From Pseudomonas sp. Leaf58 (GTDB lineage Bacteria; Pseudomonadota; Gammaproteobacteria; Pseudomonadales; Pseudomonadaceae): a stretch of DNA of 64,000 bases. The stretch spans positions 4,903,501 to 4,967,500 of the forward strand of contig NZ_CP032677.1 in assembly GCF_003627215.1 (NCBI RefSeq), given 5' to 3'. Positions 1 to 8,459 of the stretch are shown in pieces. The notes under the pieces were generated by a model, which saw only the letters and a program-made list of their open reading frames with translations, did no database searches and was not told the DNA's origin. The position numbers and the translations under genes are program-made. Positions within the stretch are counted from its first letter, which is position 1. Each line of letters opens with the position of its first letter.

Positions 1-1
1 G

Positions 2-1069
2 CCGGTCGGGCGGCTGGTGGTGCTGCGCGCCTACCCGCGCAGCGAACTGGTGCGGATCATGAGCTTCATTACCATCCCCGGCCTGCTTGGCCCGTTGCTG
101 GGCCCAACGGTCGGCGGCTGGTTGGTGGAAATCCTCAGCTGGCACTGGATCTTCCTGCTCAACCTGCCGGTCGGCCTGGTCGGCTGCTATGCCGTGTGGA
201 AGTTCATCCCCGACCTGCGCGGCGCCGAGCGCACCAGCTTCGACGCCCCGGGCTTCCTGTTGTTTGGCGCGGCGATGGTGCTGATCACCATCGCCATGGA
301 AGGCCTGGGCGAGCTGCACCTGCCGCACCTGCGGGTGATGTTGCTGCTATTCGCCGGCATGGCCTGCCTGGCCGCCTACTGGCTGCGCGCCGGGCGCGAC
401 CCTGAGCCGCTGTTCTCGCCCAGCCTGTTCCGTGTGCGCACCTTCGCAATCGGTATCCTCGGCAACCTGTTCGCCCGCCTGGGCAGTGGCGCCCTGCCCT
501 TTCTGGTGCCATTGCTGCTGCAGGTCGCGCTGGGCTATTCGCCGGCCCAGGCCGGTATGAGCATGATTCCGCTGGCGGCGGCGGCGATGCTGGCTAAGTC
601 CATTGCCCGGCCCCTGATCGAGCGCTTTGGCTACCGCATAATCCTCACCGCCAACACCCTGCTGCTGGGCCTGCTGCTGGCCAGCCTGGGGCTGGTCGAT
701 GAGCAAACACCGTATGCCGTGCTGCTGATTCAGCTGGGCCTGCTCGGCGCGGTCAACTCCATGCAGTTCACGGCCATGAACACGGTGACCTTGATCGACC
801 TCGACGACGCCAGCGCCAGCAGCGGCAACAGCTTGCTGTCAGTGGTCGCGCAATTGTCCTTGAGCCTGGGTGTAGCCTGTGCCGGCGCCTTGCTGGGCGG
901 TTTCACTGCAGCAGGCAGTGCCGAAGGCGTGGAAAGCACCCTGGGCGCCTTCCAGTTGACCTTCGTCACCATCGGCATCATGGCCATGTTGGCGGCGGCG
1001 ATTTTCCTGCAGCTGTCGCCGACGGACGGAAGGCGTGCCCGTCGTCCGGAAGCGCACATGGAGTCTTAG
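2..1069 (+). CDS. MFS drug exporter, DHA2 type (5' truncated)
   Basis: The reading frame is open from base 2, so the N-terminus lies outside the window. About 355 residues are visible. The sequence GPLLGPTVGGWLVE matches antiporter motif C of the major facilitator superfamily (motif C is typical of drug/H+ antiporters), and many hydrophobic segments follow. The length of this part and its layout fit the 14-helix DHA2 (EmrB/QacA) group, which expels hydrophobic compounds across the inner membrane using the proton gradient. The protein ends in a basic tail (GRRARRPEAHMES). The substrate cannot be told from sequence. The family call is firm; subfamily placement is inferred. Confidence 0.85.
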   Translation, partial: PVGRLVVLRAYPRSELVRIMSFITIPGLLGPLLGPTVGGWLVEILSWHWIFLLNLPVGLVGCYAVWKFIPDLRGAERTSFDAPGFLLFGAAMVLITIAMEGLGELHLPHLRVMLLLFAGMACLAAYWLRAGRDPEPLFSPSLFRVRTFAIGILGNLFARLGSGALPFLVPLLLQVALGYSPAQAGMSMIPLAAAAMLAKSIARPLIERFGYRIILTANTLLLGLLLASLGLVDEQTPYAVLLIQLGLLGAVNSMQFTAMNTVTLIDLDDASASSGNSLLSVVAQLSLSLGVACAGALLGGFTAAGSAEGVESTLGAFQLTFVTIGIMAMLAAAIFLQLSPTDGRRARRPEAHMES

Positions 1070-1133
1070 GGCGAATGGCCATGAGGCTGGTAAACTGTGC
1101 GGCATTTTTAGCTTCGCACCGCAGGCCCGCCTC

Positions 1134-2519
1134 GTGACCACCGAATCCACCGCTTTTGCCACTCTGCCGCTGTCCACCGCCATGCTGGCCAACCTGGACG
1201 CCCTCGGTTATGCCTCGATGACGCCGATCCAGGCCCAAAGCCTGCCGGTCATCCTCAAGGGCCAGGACCTGATCGCCCAGGCCAAGACCGGCAGCGGCAA
1301 GACCGCCGCCTTCGGCATCGGCCTGCTCAACCCGATCAACCCGCGCTACTTCGGCTGCCAGGCACTGGTTCTGTGCCCCACCCGCGAACTCGCCGACCAG
1401 GTGGCCAAAGAGCTGCGTCGCCTGGCCCGGGCTGAGGACAACATCAAAATCCTGACCCTGTGCGGTGGCGTGTCGCTGGGCCCGCAAATCGCTTCGCTGG
1501 AGCACGGCGCGCACATCATCGTCGGAACCCCAGGGCGTATCCAACAACACCTGGACAAAGGCACCCTGGTGCTCGACGGCCTGAACACCCTGGTGTTGGA
1601 CGAAGCTGACCGCATGCTCGACATGGGCTTTTTCGACGCCATCGCCAGCATCATCGGCAAAACCCCATCACGCCGCCAGACCTTACTGTTCTCGGCCACC
1701 TACCCGGCCGGCATCAAGCAACTGGCTGCCGACTTCATGCGTAACCCGCAGCAGGTCAAGGTCGAGAGCCTGCACGCCGACAACCAGATCGAACAGCGCT
1801 TCATCGAAATCGATGCAGAGCAACGTCTGGATGCAGTCACTCGCGTGCTGGGCCACTACCGCCCGCAGTCCTGCGTGGCGTTCTGCTTCACCAAGCAGCA
1901 ATGCGAGGACGTGGTTGCCCACCTGACCGCCAAGGGCATCGTCGCCCAAGCCCTGCACGGCGACCTGGAGCAGCGCGACCGTGACCAGGTGCTAACCATG
2001 TTCGCCAACCGCAGCAGCTCGGTGCTGGTGGCAACTGATGTGGCCGCCCGTGGCCTGGACATCGATGGCCTGGACATGGTCATCAACGTCGAGCTGGCGC
2101 GTGATGCGGAAATCCATGTGCACCGTGTGGGCCGTACTGGCCGTGCGGGCGAAAAAGGTATTGCGGTCAGCCTGGTGGCACCTGCCGAAGGCCACCGCGC
2201 CCAGGCCATCGAAGACCTGCAGAAAAGCCCACTGCGCTGGGACCAACTGGACAGCCTGAAGCATAAGGGCGGCGAACCGTTGCTGCCTGTGATGACCACG
2301 CTGTGCATCGCGGCTGGACGCAAGGACAAGCTGCGCCCGGGCGACATCCTTGGGGCGCTGACCGGTGACGCCGGTATCCCGGGCAAGCAGGTGGGCAAGA
2401 TTGCGATCTTTGACTTCCAGGCGTTCGTGGCCGTAGAGCGGGCATTGGCCAAGCAGGCCATGCAGCGCTTGAACAGCGGCAAGATCAAGGGCCGCACCCT
2501 GAAAGTTCGCATCGTCTGA
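1134..2519 (+). CDS. dbpA: ATP-dependent RNA helicase DbpA
   Basis: This is a DEAD-box helicase of 461 residues, close to the usual length of DbpA. Visible motifs in order are the Q-motif region (MTPIQ), Walker A AKTGSGKT, PTRELA, TPGR, DEAD, SAT, ARGLDID and HRVGRTGRAG. The last 75 or so residues form the DbpA RNA-binding domain (LRPGDILGALTGDAGIPG, then KIAIFDFQAFVAV). In the family this domain recognises hairpin 92 of 23S rRNA, so the protein acts in late assembly of the 50S subunit. I chose the GTG start at 1134 because the helicase similarity begins just after it. An ATG at 1035 would add 33 residues overlapping the upstream gene. Confidence 0.93.
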   Translation: MTTESTAFATLPLSTAMLANLDALGYASMTPIQAQSLPVILKGQDLIAQAKTGSGKTAAFGIGLLNPINPRYFGCQALVLCPTRELADQVAKELRRLARAEDNIKILTLCGGVSLGPQIASLEHGAHIIVGTPGRIQQHLDKGTLVLDGLNTLVLDEADRMLDMGFFDAIASIIGKTPSRRQTLLFSATYPAGIKQLAADFMRNPQQVKVESLHADNQIEQRFIEIDAEQRLDAVTRVLGHYRPQSCVAFCFTKQQCEDVVAHLTAKGIVAQALHGDLEQRDRDQVLTMFANRSSSVLVATDVAARGLDIDGLDMVINVELARDAEIHVHRVGRTGRAGEKGIAVSLVAPAEGHRAQAIEDLQKSPLRWDQLDSLKHKGGEPLLPVMTTLCIAAGRKDKLRPGDILGALTGDAGIPGKQVGKIAIFDFQAFVAVERALAKQAMQRLNSGKIKGRTLKVRIV

Positions 2520-2527
2520 CATTTTTT

Positions 2528-2644
2528 GGGGCTGCTTTGCAGCCCATCGCAGGCAAGCCAGCTCCCACAGGATCACCACAGGCCTCAGGCTTGTGCAGTA
2601 CCTGTGGGAGCTGGCTTGCCTGCGATGGGCCGCAAAGCGGCCCC
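2528..2644. repeat. REP-type paired inverted repeat
   Basis: Two 30-base arms (2542-2571 and 2601-2630) are perfect reverse complements. Each carries the core GCAAGCCAGCTCCCACAGG or its complement. An outer GGGGCTGC/GCAGCCC hairpin lies just 5' of the left arm, and a related GGGCCGC/GCGGCCC hairpin lies 3' of the right arm. It fills the gap between dbpA and the flavoprotein gene and could slow or end transcription. Confidence 0.85.
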
Positions 2645-2665
2645 GGCTACCAATGAGGTAACACC

Positions 2666-3847
2666 GTGCACTCCACCGACGTGATCATCCTCGGCGCCGG
2701 CGCCGCCGGCCTGATGTGCGCCCAGCTCAGCGCCCGCCGTGGCCGCCGGGTGCTGCTGCTCGACCACGCCAACAAGCCAGGCAAGAAAATCCTCATGTCC
2801 GGCGGCGGGCGCTGCAACTTCACCAACATGTACACCGAGCCGGCCAACTTCCTTTCGCACAACGCGCACTTCTGCAAGTCGGCCCTGGCCCGCTACACCC
2901 AATGGGACTTCATCGAACTGGTGGCCAAGCACGGCGTGCCGTACCACGAGAAAAAACTCGGCCAGCTGTTCTGCGACAACAAGGCCAGCGACATCCTCGA
3001 CATGCTGCTGGCCGAATGCGACCAGGCGGGTGCCGAGATTCGTATGCACACCAGCATCGAACAGATCGAGAAAACCGAAGGCGGCTACCTGCTGCAGACC
3101 AGCGGCGGCCAGTTCGCCTGCCAGTCGCTGGTGATCGCCACCGGCGGCCTGTCGATCCCGACCCTGGGCGCCACCGGCTTTGGCTACCAGGTGGCGCGCC
3201 AGTTCGGCCACACCTTGCTGCCAACCCGCGCCGGGCTGGTGCCTTTCACCATTACCGAGCCCCAACTCAAGGCACTGTGCACCGAGTTGTCCGGGACTTC
3301 GCTGGACTGCACCGCCAGCTGCAACGGCACCAGTTTCCGCGAAAACCTGCTGTTCACCCACCGTGGCCTGAGCGGCCCGGCGATCCTGCAGATTTCTTCA
3401 TTCTGGGAGGCCGGTGACAGGGTAGAGATCAACCTGCTGCCCGACCGTGACGCGCTGGTCTGGCTGCAACAGATGCAGGCCGAACGCGCCAATGCCGAAC
3501 TGAAGACTGTGCTGGGCGAGGTGTTCACCCGCAAACTGGCCAACCTGTTGGCCGAGCAGTGGTTCGAGTCCAGGCCGATGAAGCAGTACACCCCGGCAGA
3601 ACTGGCGCAAATCGCCGAGAAGCTGGCGAACTGGCAACTGGTGCCGGCTGGCACCGAGGGCTACCGCACTGCCGAAGTGACTCTGGGCGGCGTGGACACC
3701 CGCGAAGTGTCGTCCAAGACCATGGAGTCGCTGAAAAGCCCCGGGCTGTACTTCATCGGCGAAGTGCTGGATGTCACCGGCCACCTGGGCGGGTTCAATT
3801 TCCAATGGGCCTGGGCATCGGCCAACGCTGCCGCGCAGTTCGTGTAG
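2666..3847 (+). CDS. HI0933/YhiN-family flavoprotein
   Basis: The 393-residue protein begins with the FAD-binding Rossmann motif ILGAGAAGLMCAQLSARRG (residues about 8-26), followed by the family signature GKKILMSGGGRCNFTN. A second dinucleotide-fold segment (LVIATGGLSIPTLGATGFGY) and the C-terminal FIGEVLDVTGHLGGFNFQWA complete the HI0933-like (BaiN/YhiN) pattern. These are soluble NAD(P)/FAD-dependent oxidoreductases. Biochemical roles in the family are poorly defined, so the substrate stays unknown. The GTG start at 2666 has GAGGT about 8 bases upstream. It stands alone after a REP element. Confidence 0.88.
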   Translation: MHSTDVIILGAGAAGLMCAQLSARRGRRVLLLDHANKPGKKILMSGGGRCNFTNMYTEPANFLSHNAHFCKSALARYTQWDFIELVAKHGVPYHEKKLGQLFCDNKASDILDMLLAECDQAGAEIRMHTSIEQIEKTEGGYLLQTSGGQFACQSLVIATGGLSIPTLGATGFGYQVARQFGHTLLPTRAGLVPFTITEPQLKALCTELSGTSLDCTASCNGTSFRENLLFTHRGLSGPAILQISSFWEAGDRVEINLLPDRDALVWLQQMQAERANAELKTVLGEVFTRKLANLLAEQWFESRPMKQYTPAELAQIAEKLANWQLVPAGTEGYRTAEVTLGGVDTREVSSKTMESLKSPGLYFIGEVLDVTGHLGGFNFQWAWASANAAAQFV

Positions 3848-3930
3848 TGTAGAATCCATTCAGCAGCACGGAACGCTTCTTGCTGGCCCGTGCTGCATTG
3901 CATTCTTCGCTCACTGCCTAGCAGGCCATC

Positions 3931-6114
3931 ATGTCATCGAGCTCGTTCCGTCAGTCACTGCGTCGCCTGTGGGGCCAAGACAAGTTCAGCTACAGCATCC
4001 GGGTCACCATTGCCCTCACCGGCAGCCTGGCCCTGTGCTGGTACCAGAACGAGATGGCCCTGCTGATTCCGCTGTTCCTCGGCATCATTGCCAGCGCCCT
4101 GGCCGAAACCGACGACAGCTGGCAGGGCCGCCTCAGCGCCCTGGCCGTTACCCTGGTGTGTTTTGCCATCGCCGCGCTGGCGGTCGAGTTGCTGTTCCCC
4201 TACCCCTGGATATTCGTCATTGCCTTGGCCCTGGCCGCGTTCGGCCTGACCATGCTGGGTGCCTTGGGCGAACGCTATGGCGCCATCGCCTCGGCGACGT
4301 TGATCACCGCGGTATACACCATGATCGGCGTGGACCAACGCGGCGGCCAAGTCCCCGACTTTTGGCACGAACCGCTGCTGCTGGTGGCGGGGGCAGCCTG
4401 GTACGGGCTGCTGTCGGTGCTGTGGCAGGCGCTGTTTTCCAACCAACCGGTGCAGCAAAGCTTGGCCAAGCTGTTCTTCGAGTTGGGCAGCTATCTCAAA
4501 CTCAAGGCCAGCCTGTTCGAGCCGATTCGCACCCTCGACGTCGAGGCCCGGCGCCTGGAGCTGGCCCAGCAGAACGGCAAAGTGGTGGCGGCGCTCAACG
4601 CGGCCAAGGAAATCATCCTGCACCGCGTGGGCAACAGCCAGCCAAACTCCAAGGTCAGCCGCTACCTCAAGCTGTACTTCCTGGCCCAGGACATCCATGA
4701 ACGGGTCAGTGCCTCGCACTACCCCTACAACGCCCTGACCGAGGCGTTTTTCCACAGCGACGTGATGTTCCGCTGCCAGCGCCTACTGCGTAAGCAGGGC
4801 TCCTCGTGCCAGGAACTGGCCCGCTCGATCCGCCTGCGCCAGCCGTTCGTGCTGGCCAGCGGCTTTGCCGAAGCCCTCGAGGACCTCAATGCGTCGCTGG
4901 AACACCTGCGCCTGCAGAGCAACCCGGCCTGGCGTGGCCTGTTGCGTTCGCTTCGGGCGCTGGCGGCCAACCTGGCAACGCTGGACCGCCTGCTCAGCGC
5001 GGCCAGCAACCCGGACAGCCTGGCGGATGCCAGCGACAGCAGCCTGCTCGACCGCTCGCCACGCTCACTGAAGGATGTGTGGACACGCCTGCGCACCCAG
5101 CTCACGCCGACTTCGCTGTTGTTCCGCCATGCCTTGCGCCTGCCGCTGGCGTTGTCGATCGGCTATGGCATGGTGCACCTGATCCACCCGACCCAGGGCT
5201 ATTGGATCATCCTCACCACGCTGTTCGTGTGCCAACCCAACTACGGTGCCACCCGGCGCAAGTTGGTGCAGAGGATATTCGGCACTGCCGTCGGCCTGAC
5301 AGTGGGCTGGGCCTTGTTCGACCTGTTCCCCAACCCGGTCATCCAATCGTTGTTCGCCGTGGTCGCCGGGGTGGTGTTCTTCGTCAACCGCACCACCCGC
5401 TACACCTTGGCCACCGCCGCGATCACCCTGATGGTGCTGTTTTGCTTCAACCAGATCGGCGATGGCTATGGGCTGTTCCTGCCGCGCCTGTTCGATACCC
5501 TGGTCGGCAGCCTGATCGCCATTCTCGCGGTGTTCCTGTTCCTGCCCGACTGGCAGGGGCGGCGGCTGAACAAGGCGTTGGCCAATACACTGGCCTGCGC
5601 CAGTGTGTACTTGCGCCAGATCATGCAGCAGTACGCCCACGGCAAGCGCGACGACCTGGCCTACCGCCTGGCCAGACGCAACGCCCACAATGCCGATGCA
5701 GCACTGTCCACCACCCTGGCCAACATGCTGATGGAGCCAGGGCATTTCCGTAAGGAGGCTGACGTGGGCTTCCGCTTCCTAGTGCTCTCGCACACCTTGC
5801 TCAGCTACCTCTCAGGGCTGGGTGCGCACCGCGACACGGCCTTGCCGGCGGAGGTGCAGGAGCAGTTGATAGAGGGTGCTGGGCAAACCCTGGCCCGCAG
5901 CCTGGACGAGATCGCCAATGGCCTGGCGGCACGGCTACCGGTGGCGATTCACAGTGATGCCGAAGAAGCGCTGGCCAATGCCCTGGAGCAGATGCCGGAA
6001 GAACTGGATGAACATCAGCGGTTAGTGCAGACACAGCTGGCATTGATCTGCCGGCAGTTGGCGCCGTTGCGCACCTTGGCGGCACACCTGATCAAGGAAG
6101 GGGCGCCGGCCTGA
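3931..6114 (+). CDS. yccS: YccS/YhfK-family FUSC inner-membrane protein
   Basis: The protein has 727 residues. A first block of transmembrane helices (residues about 25-170) is followed by a cytoplasmic stretch of about 220 residues, then a second helical block (about 395-535) and a C-terminal cytoplasmic domain. The second block opens with LPLALSIGYGMVHLIHPTQG and WIILTTLFVCQPNYGATRRK, which fits the fusaric-acid-resistance-like (FUSC) repeat of the YccS/YhfK family. The duplicated half-transporter layout is typical. A transport role, perhaps for aromatic acids, is likely by family, but the substrate is not shown. Upstream and downstream genes are unrelated. Confidence 0.88.
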   Translation: MSSSSFRQSLRRLWGQDKFSYSIRVTIALTGSLALCWYQNEMALLIPLFLGIIASALAETDDSWQGRLSALAVTLVCFAIAALAVELLFPYPWIFVIALALAAFGLTMLGALGERYGAIASATLITAVYTMIGVDQRGGQVPDFWHEPLLLVAGAAWYGLLSVLWQALFSNQPVQQSLAKLFFELGSYLKLKASLFEPIRTLDVEARRLELAQQNGKVVAALNAAKEIILHRVGNSQPNSKVSRYLKLYFLAQDIHERVSASHYPYNALTEAFFHSDVMFRCQRLLRKQGSSCQELARSIRLRQPFVLASGFAEALEDLNASLEHLRLQSNPAWRGLLRSLRALAANLATLDRLLSAASNPDSLADASDSSLLDRSPRSLKDVWTRLRTQLTPTSLLFRHALRLPLALSIGYGMVHLIHPTQGYWIILTTLFVCQPNYGATRRKLVQRIFGTAVGLTVGWALFDLFPNPVIQSLFAVVAGVVFFVNRTTRYTLATAAITLMVLFCFNQIGDGYGLFLPRLFDTLVGSLIAILAVFLFLPDWQGRRLNKALANTLACASVYLRQIMQQYAHGKRDDLAYRLARRNAHNADAALSTTLANMLMEPGHFRKEADVGFRFLVLSHTLLSYLSGLGAHRDTALPAEVQEQLIEGAGQTLARSLDEIANGLAARLPVAIHSDAEEALANALEQMPEELDEHQRLVQTQLALICRQLAPLRTLAAHLIKEGAPA

Positions 6115-6144
6115 ACCTTGTCTTGCCTGTACAGACGCTAGCGA

Positions 6145-6882
6145 TCAGAAGCCATGCTGATGCAACAACCGCGCATAACTGCCATCGGCTTTCATCGCCG
6201 CAATCGCCCGCTCGAACCGCGCAACGATCTGCTCATGCTCGGGATTCTTCAGGCTGACCAGAATATGCAGGCTGTTCTCCCCCAGCGGCGGCTCTACCAG
6301 CATCACGCCATCACGTACCGCCTGCGGCTCACGCTGCAGGCTGTAACGGGCCACGTACTCGTCTTCCACCGCCAAGTTCACCCGCCCGGCTGCCAACATG
6401 CGCACCGCAGAAGAAAAATTGCGCACCGCCACCTTGCGCAGGCGGGTATCGCCATCGAACTCGGGTGAATAGGCGTAATCGCGCACCACGGCGATGCTGT
6501 AGGGGTACAGGTCGGACTGACGCGTGAAGCGGAACGCCTCGCCCTTGCGCTGCAGAAGGCGAATGCGGTTAGTCAGATAAGCTTCGGAAAACTGCCCGAT
6601 GTTGGCGCGCGCGTCGTTGTACCAGGCATTGATCAGCACGTCATAGCGCCCCTCGCTCACGCCCAACAACGCCCGCGCCCATGGGGCTTCTTCGACGGCA
6701 CTGGGGTAACCGGCGCGGGCCAGTGCTGTGCTGACGATACTGGTCGCCAGGCCGCCGCCCGGCATGCTGGCATCGGTGAACGGCGGCCAGTTGTCTGCCA
6801 CCAGGCGGAGCTTGTCGTGAGCTGGGGCAGGTGTTGCCAGCATCGATGCCAACATTGCCAGAACACAAAGCAGTGGCCGCAT
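6145..6882 (-). CDS. Periplasmic amino-acid-type solute-binding protein
   Basis: The 245-residue protein has a clear signal peptide (MRPLLCVLAMLASMLATPAPAH). The mature part follows the bacterial extracellular solute-binding family 3 pattern: DNWPPFTD near the start, GGLATSIVSTALARAGYP, then FSSAVRMLAAGRVNLAVEDE in the second lobe. No ABC permease or ATPase is adjacent, so it may be an orphan binding protein. The ATG at 6882 has AAAGGA well spaced upstream; a longer frame to 6933 would put residues in front of the signal peptide. The family call is good, while ligand and partner are unknown. Confidence 0.85.
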   Translation of the reverse strand: MRPLLCVLAMLASMLATPAPAHDKLRLVADNWPPFTDASMPGGGLATSIVSTALARAGYPSAVEEAPWARALLGVSEGRYDVLINAWYNDARANIGQFSEAYLTNRIRLLQRKGEAFRFTRQSDLYPYSIAVVRDYAYSPEFDGDTRLRKVAVRNFSSAVRMLAAGRVNLAVEDEYVARYSLQREPQAVRDGVMLVEPPLGENSLHILVSLKNPEHEQIVARFERAIAAMKADGSYARLLHQHGF

Positions 6883-7037
6883 GCTCAAATCCTTTCGCAA
6901 TGGAGGGCGCACACTGCCGCAGAGGTTACACAAAGCCGCTGCCGAGGGCAGCCGTCAATAGTGTCATTTAGCCTCTATTTTGGCCGAACGGCATACGGCA
7001 TGCGATGATCGACGGCTCACTCAAGGAGTTCACCCCA

Positions 7038-7490
7038 ATGCCCATCGACTGGCTGTGCAAGCATCAAACCGACCTCAGCAAGGAGCAGCTCTACGCCATT
7101 CTGCAATTGCGCACTGAAGTGTTCGTGGTCGAGCAGCGCTGCGCCTACCAGGAAGTCGATGGCCAGGACCTGAGCGGCGATACCCTGCACTTGATGGCCT
7201 GGCAGGAGGACAAGCTGGTGGCCTACCTGCGCTTGCTCGACCCGCAATCCCAGGGCGGCGATGTGGTGATCGGGCGGGTGGTGACGGCACCCCAGGCGCG
7301 CGGGCTGAAGCTGGGGCATACGCTGCTGCTCAAGGGGCTGGAGGCAGCGGAGCATTGCTGGCCGGGGGTGCCGGTTTATCTGTCGGCGCAGGCGCATTTG
7401 CAGGGGTTCTATGCCCGGCACGGATTTGAGGTGGTGGGCGAGGAATACCTTGAAGATGACATCCCGCATATTGGGATGCGCAAAGGCTGA
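7038..7490 (+). CDS. elaA: GNAT N-acetyltransferase, ElaA type
   Basis: The 150-residue protein matches ElaA in length and layout. It opens with a segment like LYAILQLRTEVFVVEQRC and carries the acetyl-CoA-binding strand-loop VIGRVVTAPQARGLKLGHTL. The end, GFYARHGFEVVGEEYLEDDIPHIGM, is characteristic of ElaA. GNAT enzymes move an acetyl group from acetyl-CoA to an amine; the acceptor for ElaA is not established. The ATG at 7038 has AAGGAG upstream at a good distance, better than the in-frame ATG at 7005. Confidence 0.88.
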   Translation: MPIDWLCKHQTDLSKEQLYAILQLRTEVFVVEQRCAYQEVDGQDLSGDTLHLMAWQEDKLVAYLRLLDPQSQGGDVVIGRVVTAPQARGLKLGHTLLLKGLEAAEHCWPGVPVYLSAQAHLQGFYARHGFEVVGEEYLEDDIPHIGMRKG

Positions 7491-7517
7491 GATCGCGCGG
7501 GGTGCTCTGCCCGCTTT

Positions 7518-7582
7518 CGCCGGCAAGCCAGCTCGCACAGGTTCTGCGCAGGCCTGAAGGCTATACGATAGGCTTGCCGGCG
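7518..7582. repeat. REP-type inverted repeat
   Basis: The arms CGCCGGCAAGCC (7518-7529) and GGCTTGCCGGCG (7571-7582) are perfect reverse complements. The left unit continues into AGCTCGCACAGG, a variant of the repeat seen elsewhere in the window. It lies between the converging elaA and the winged-helix gene. Confidence 0.7.
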
Positions 7583-7610
7583 ATGAGGCCGGTGCAGGCG
7601 CCCGATAACC

Positions 7611-7907
7611 TCAAGGGTAGCCCAGCACATCCCGGATCTGCCGCAGGTGCTGGATGATCCACTGCTTGTCGATCGCCCCCCAGTCGTGAATGCGGTAATG
7701 CCCAGCATGGTTGCGCGCGCCTTCCTGCTGCTCGAACTCGCAAACGATATCCAGGTCGGCCAGCGCGGCGATAGTGTCCTGGGCCGTGCGCCGCGGCATG
7801 CCGGTGGCCTCCATCAGGGCGGGCACGCTGGTCGCGGTCTGGCTGTCGATCAGCCAAGCCACGTACAGGCGGCGGTAGAAGCTGCTCTTGGTCTTGCTCA
7901 CTTCCAT
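7611..7907 (-). CDS. Small winged-helix DNA-binding-type protein
   Basis: The protein has 98 residues. Its pattern fits a winged helix-turn-helix: a first helix (SFYRRLYVAWLID), then a recognition-type segment (SVPALMEATGMPRRTAQDTI) and a wing (GARNHAGHYRIHDWG). It resembles the small HTH_43 family of uncharacterised proteins. The start at 7907 has AAGGA upstream. It begins just 12 bases after the metallopeptidase gene stops, so the two are probably co-transcribed. The regulatory target is unknown. Confidence 0.75.
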   Translation of the reverse strand: MEVSKTKSSFYRRLYVAWLIDSQTATSVPALMEATGMPRRTAQDTIAALADLDIVCEFEQQEGARNHAGHYRIHDWGAIDKQWIIQHLRQIRDVLGYP

Positions 7908-7919
7908 GCTGCATGGTCC

Positions 7920-8420
7920 TTAACAGTTGCCCGGCAGCTCCCGATAGGTCAGGTAGACGCGCAGGTCGAATTCCAGTTGGTGGTAGTCCGGCTCCATGTG
8001 CTGGCAGAGCTGGTAAAACGCCTTGTTGTGATCGCGCTCGCGCAGGTGCGCCAGCTCATGCACCACGATCATGCGCAAGAACTGCGGCGCAGCCTCCTTG
8101 AACAGCGAGGCAATGCGGATTTCCTTCTTCGCCTTGAGCTTGCCACCCTGCACCCGCGACACCGCCGTATTCAGGCCTAGGGCCCGATGGGTCAGGTCGA
8201 GACGGTTGTCGAACAGCACTTTGTCCAGGTTCGGTGCGCTGCGCAGGTACTGCTGGCGCAAATCCTGGGCATAGCCGTACAACGCCTTGTCGCTTTGCAC
8301 GTCATGGCGGTCGGGGTAGCGGCGCTGCAGGTACTCGCCCAAGCGCTCGCTCTCGATCATCTGCTGCACCTGCGCCTGCAGGTGCGGGGGGTAGGCTTGC
8401 AAGTAACGTAATACGGTCAT
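7920..8420 (-). CDS. YgjP-like zinc metallopeptidase
   Basis: The 166-residue protein carries the zinc-protease motif HELAH in the context RMIVVHELAHLRERDHNKAFY, where the HExxH plus downstream ExxHxxxF-like pattern fits the YgjP/DUF45 (SprT-like) family. The family is thought to be a cytosolic metal-dependent peptidase, but substrates are not known. I placed the start at the ATG at 8420; an in-frame TTG at 8459, directly after the upstream stop codon, would add 13 residues. Neither has a strong ribosome-binding site, so the start is uncertain. It sits between a c-di-GMP regulator and a winged-helix gene on the same strand. Confidence 0.8.
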   Translation of the reverse strand: MTVLRYLQAYPPHLQAQVQQMIESERLGEYLQRRYPDRHDVQSDKALYGYAQDLRQQYLRSAPNLDKVLFDNRLDLTHRALGLNTAVSRVQGGKLKAKKEIRIASLFKEAAPQFLRMIVVHELAHLRERDHNKAFYQLCQHMEPDYHQLEFDLRVYLTYRELPGNC

Positions 8421-8459
8421 GGCGCTGCATTCGGCGTAACGAATGTCGATTCTAGCCAA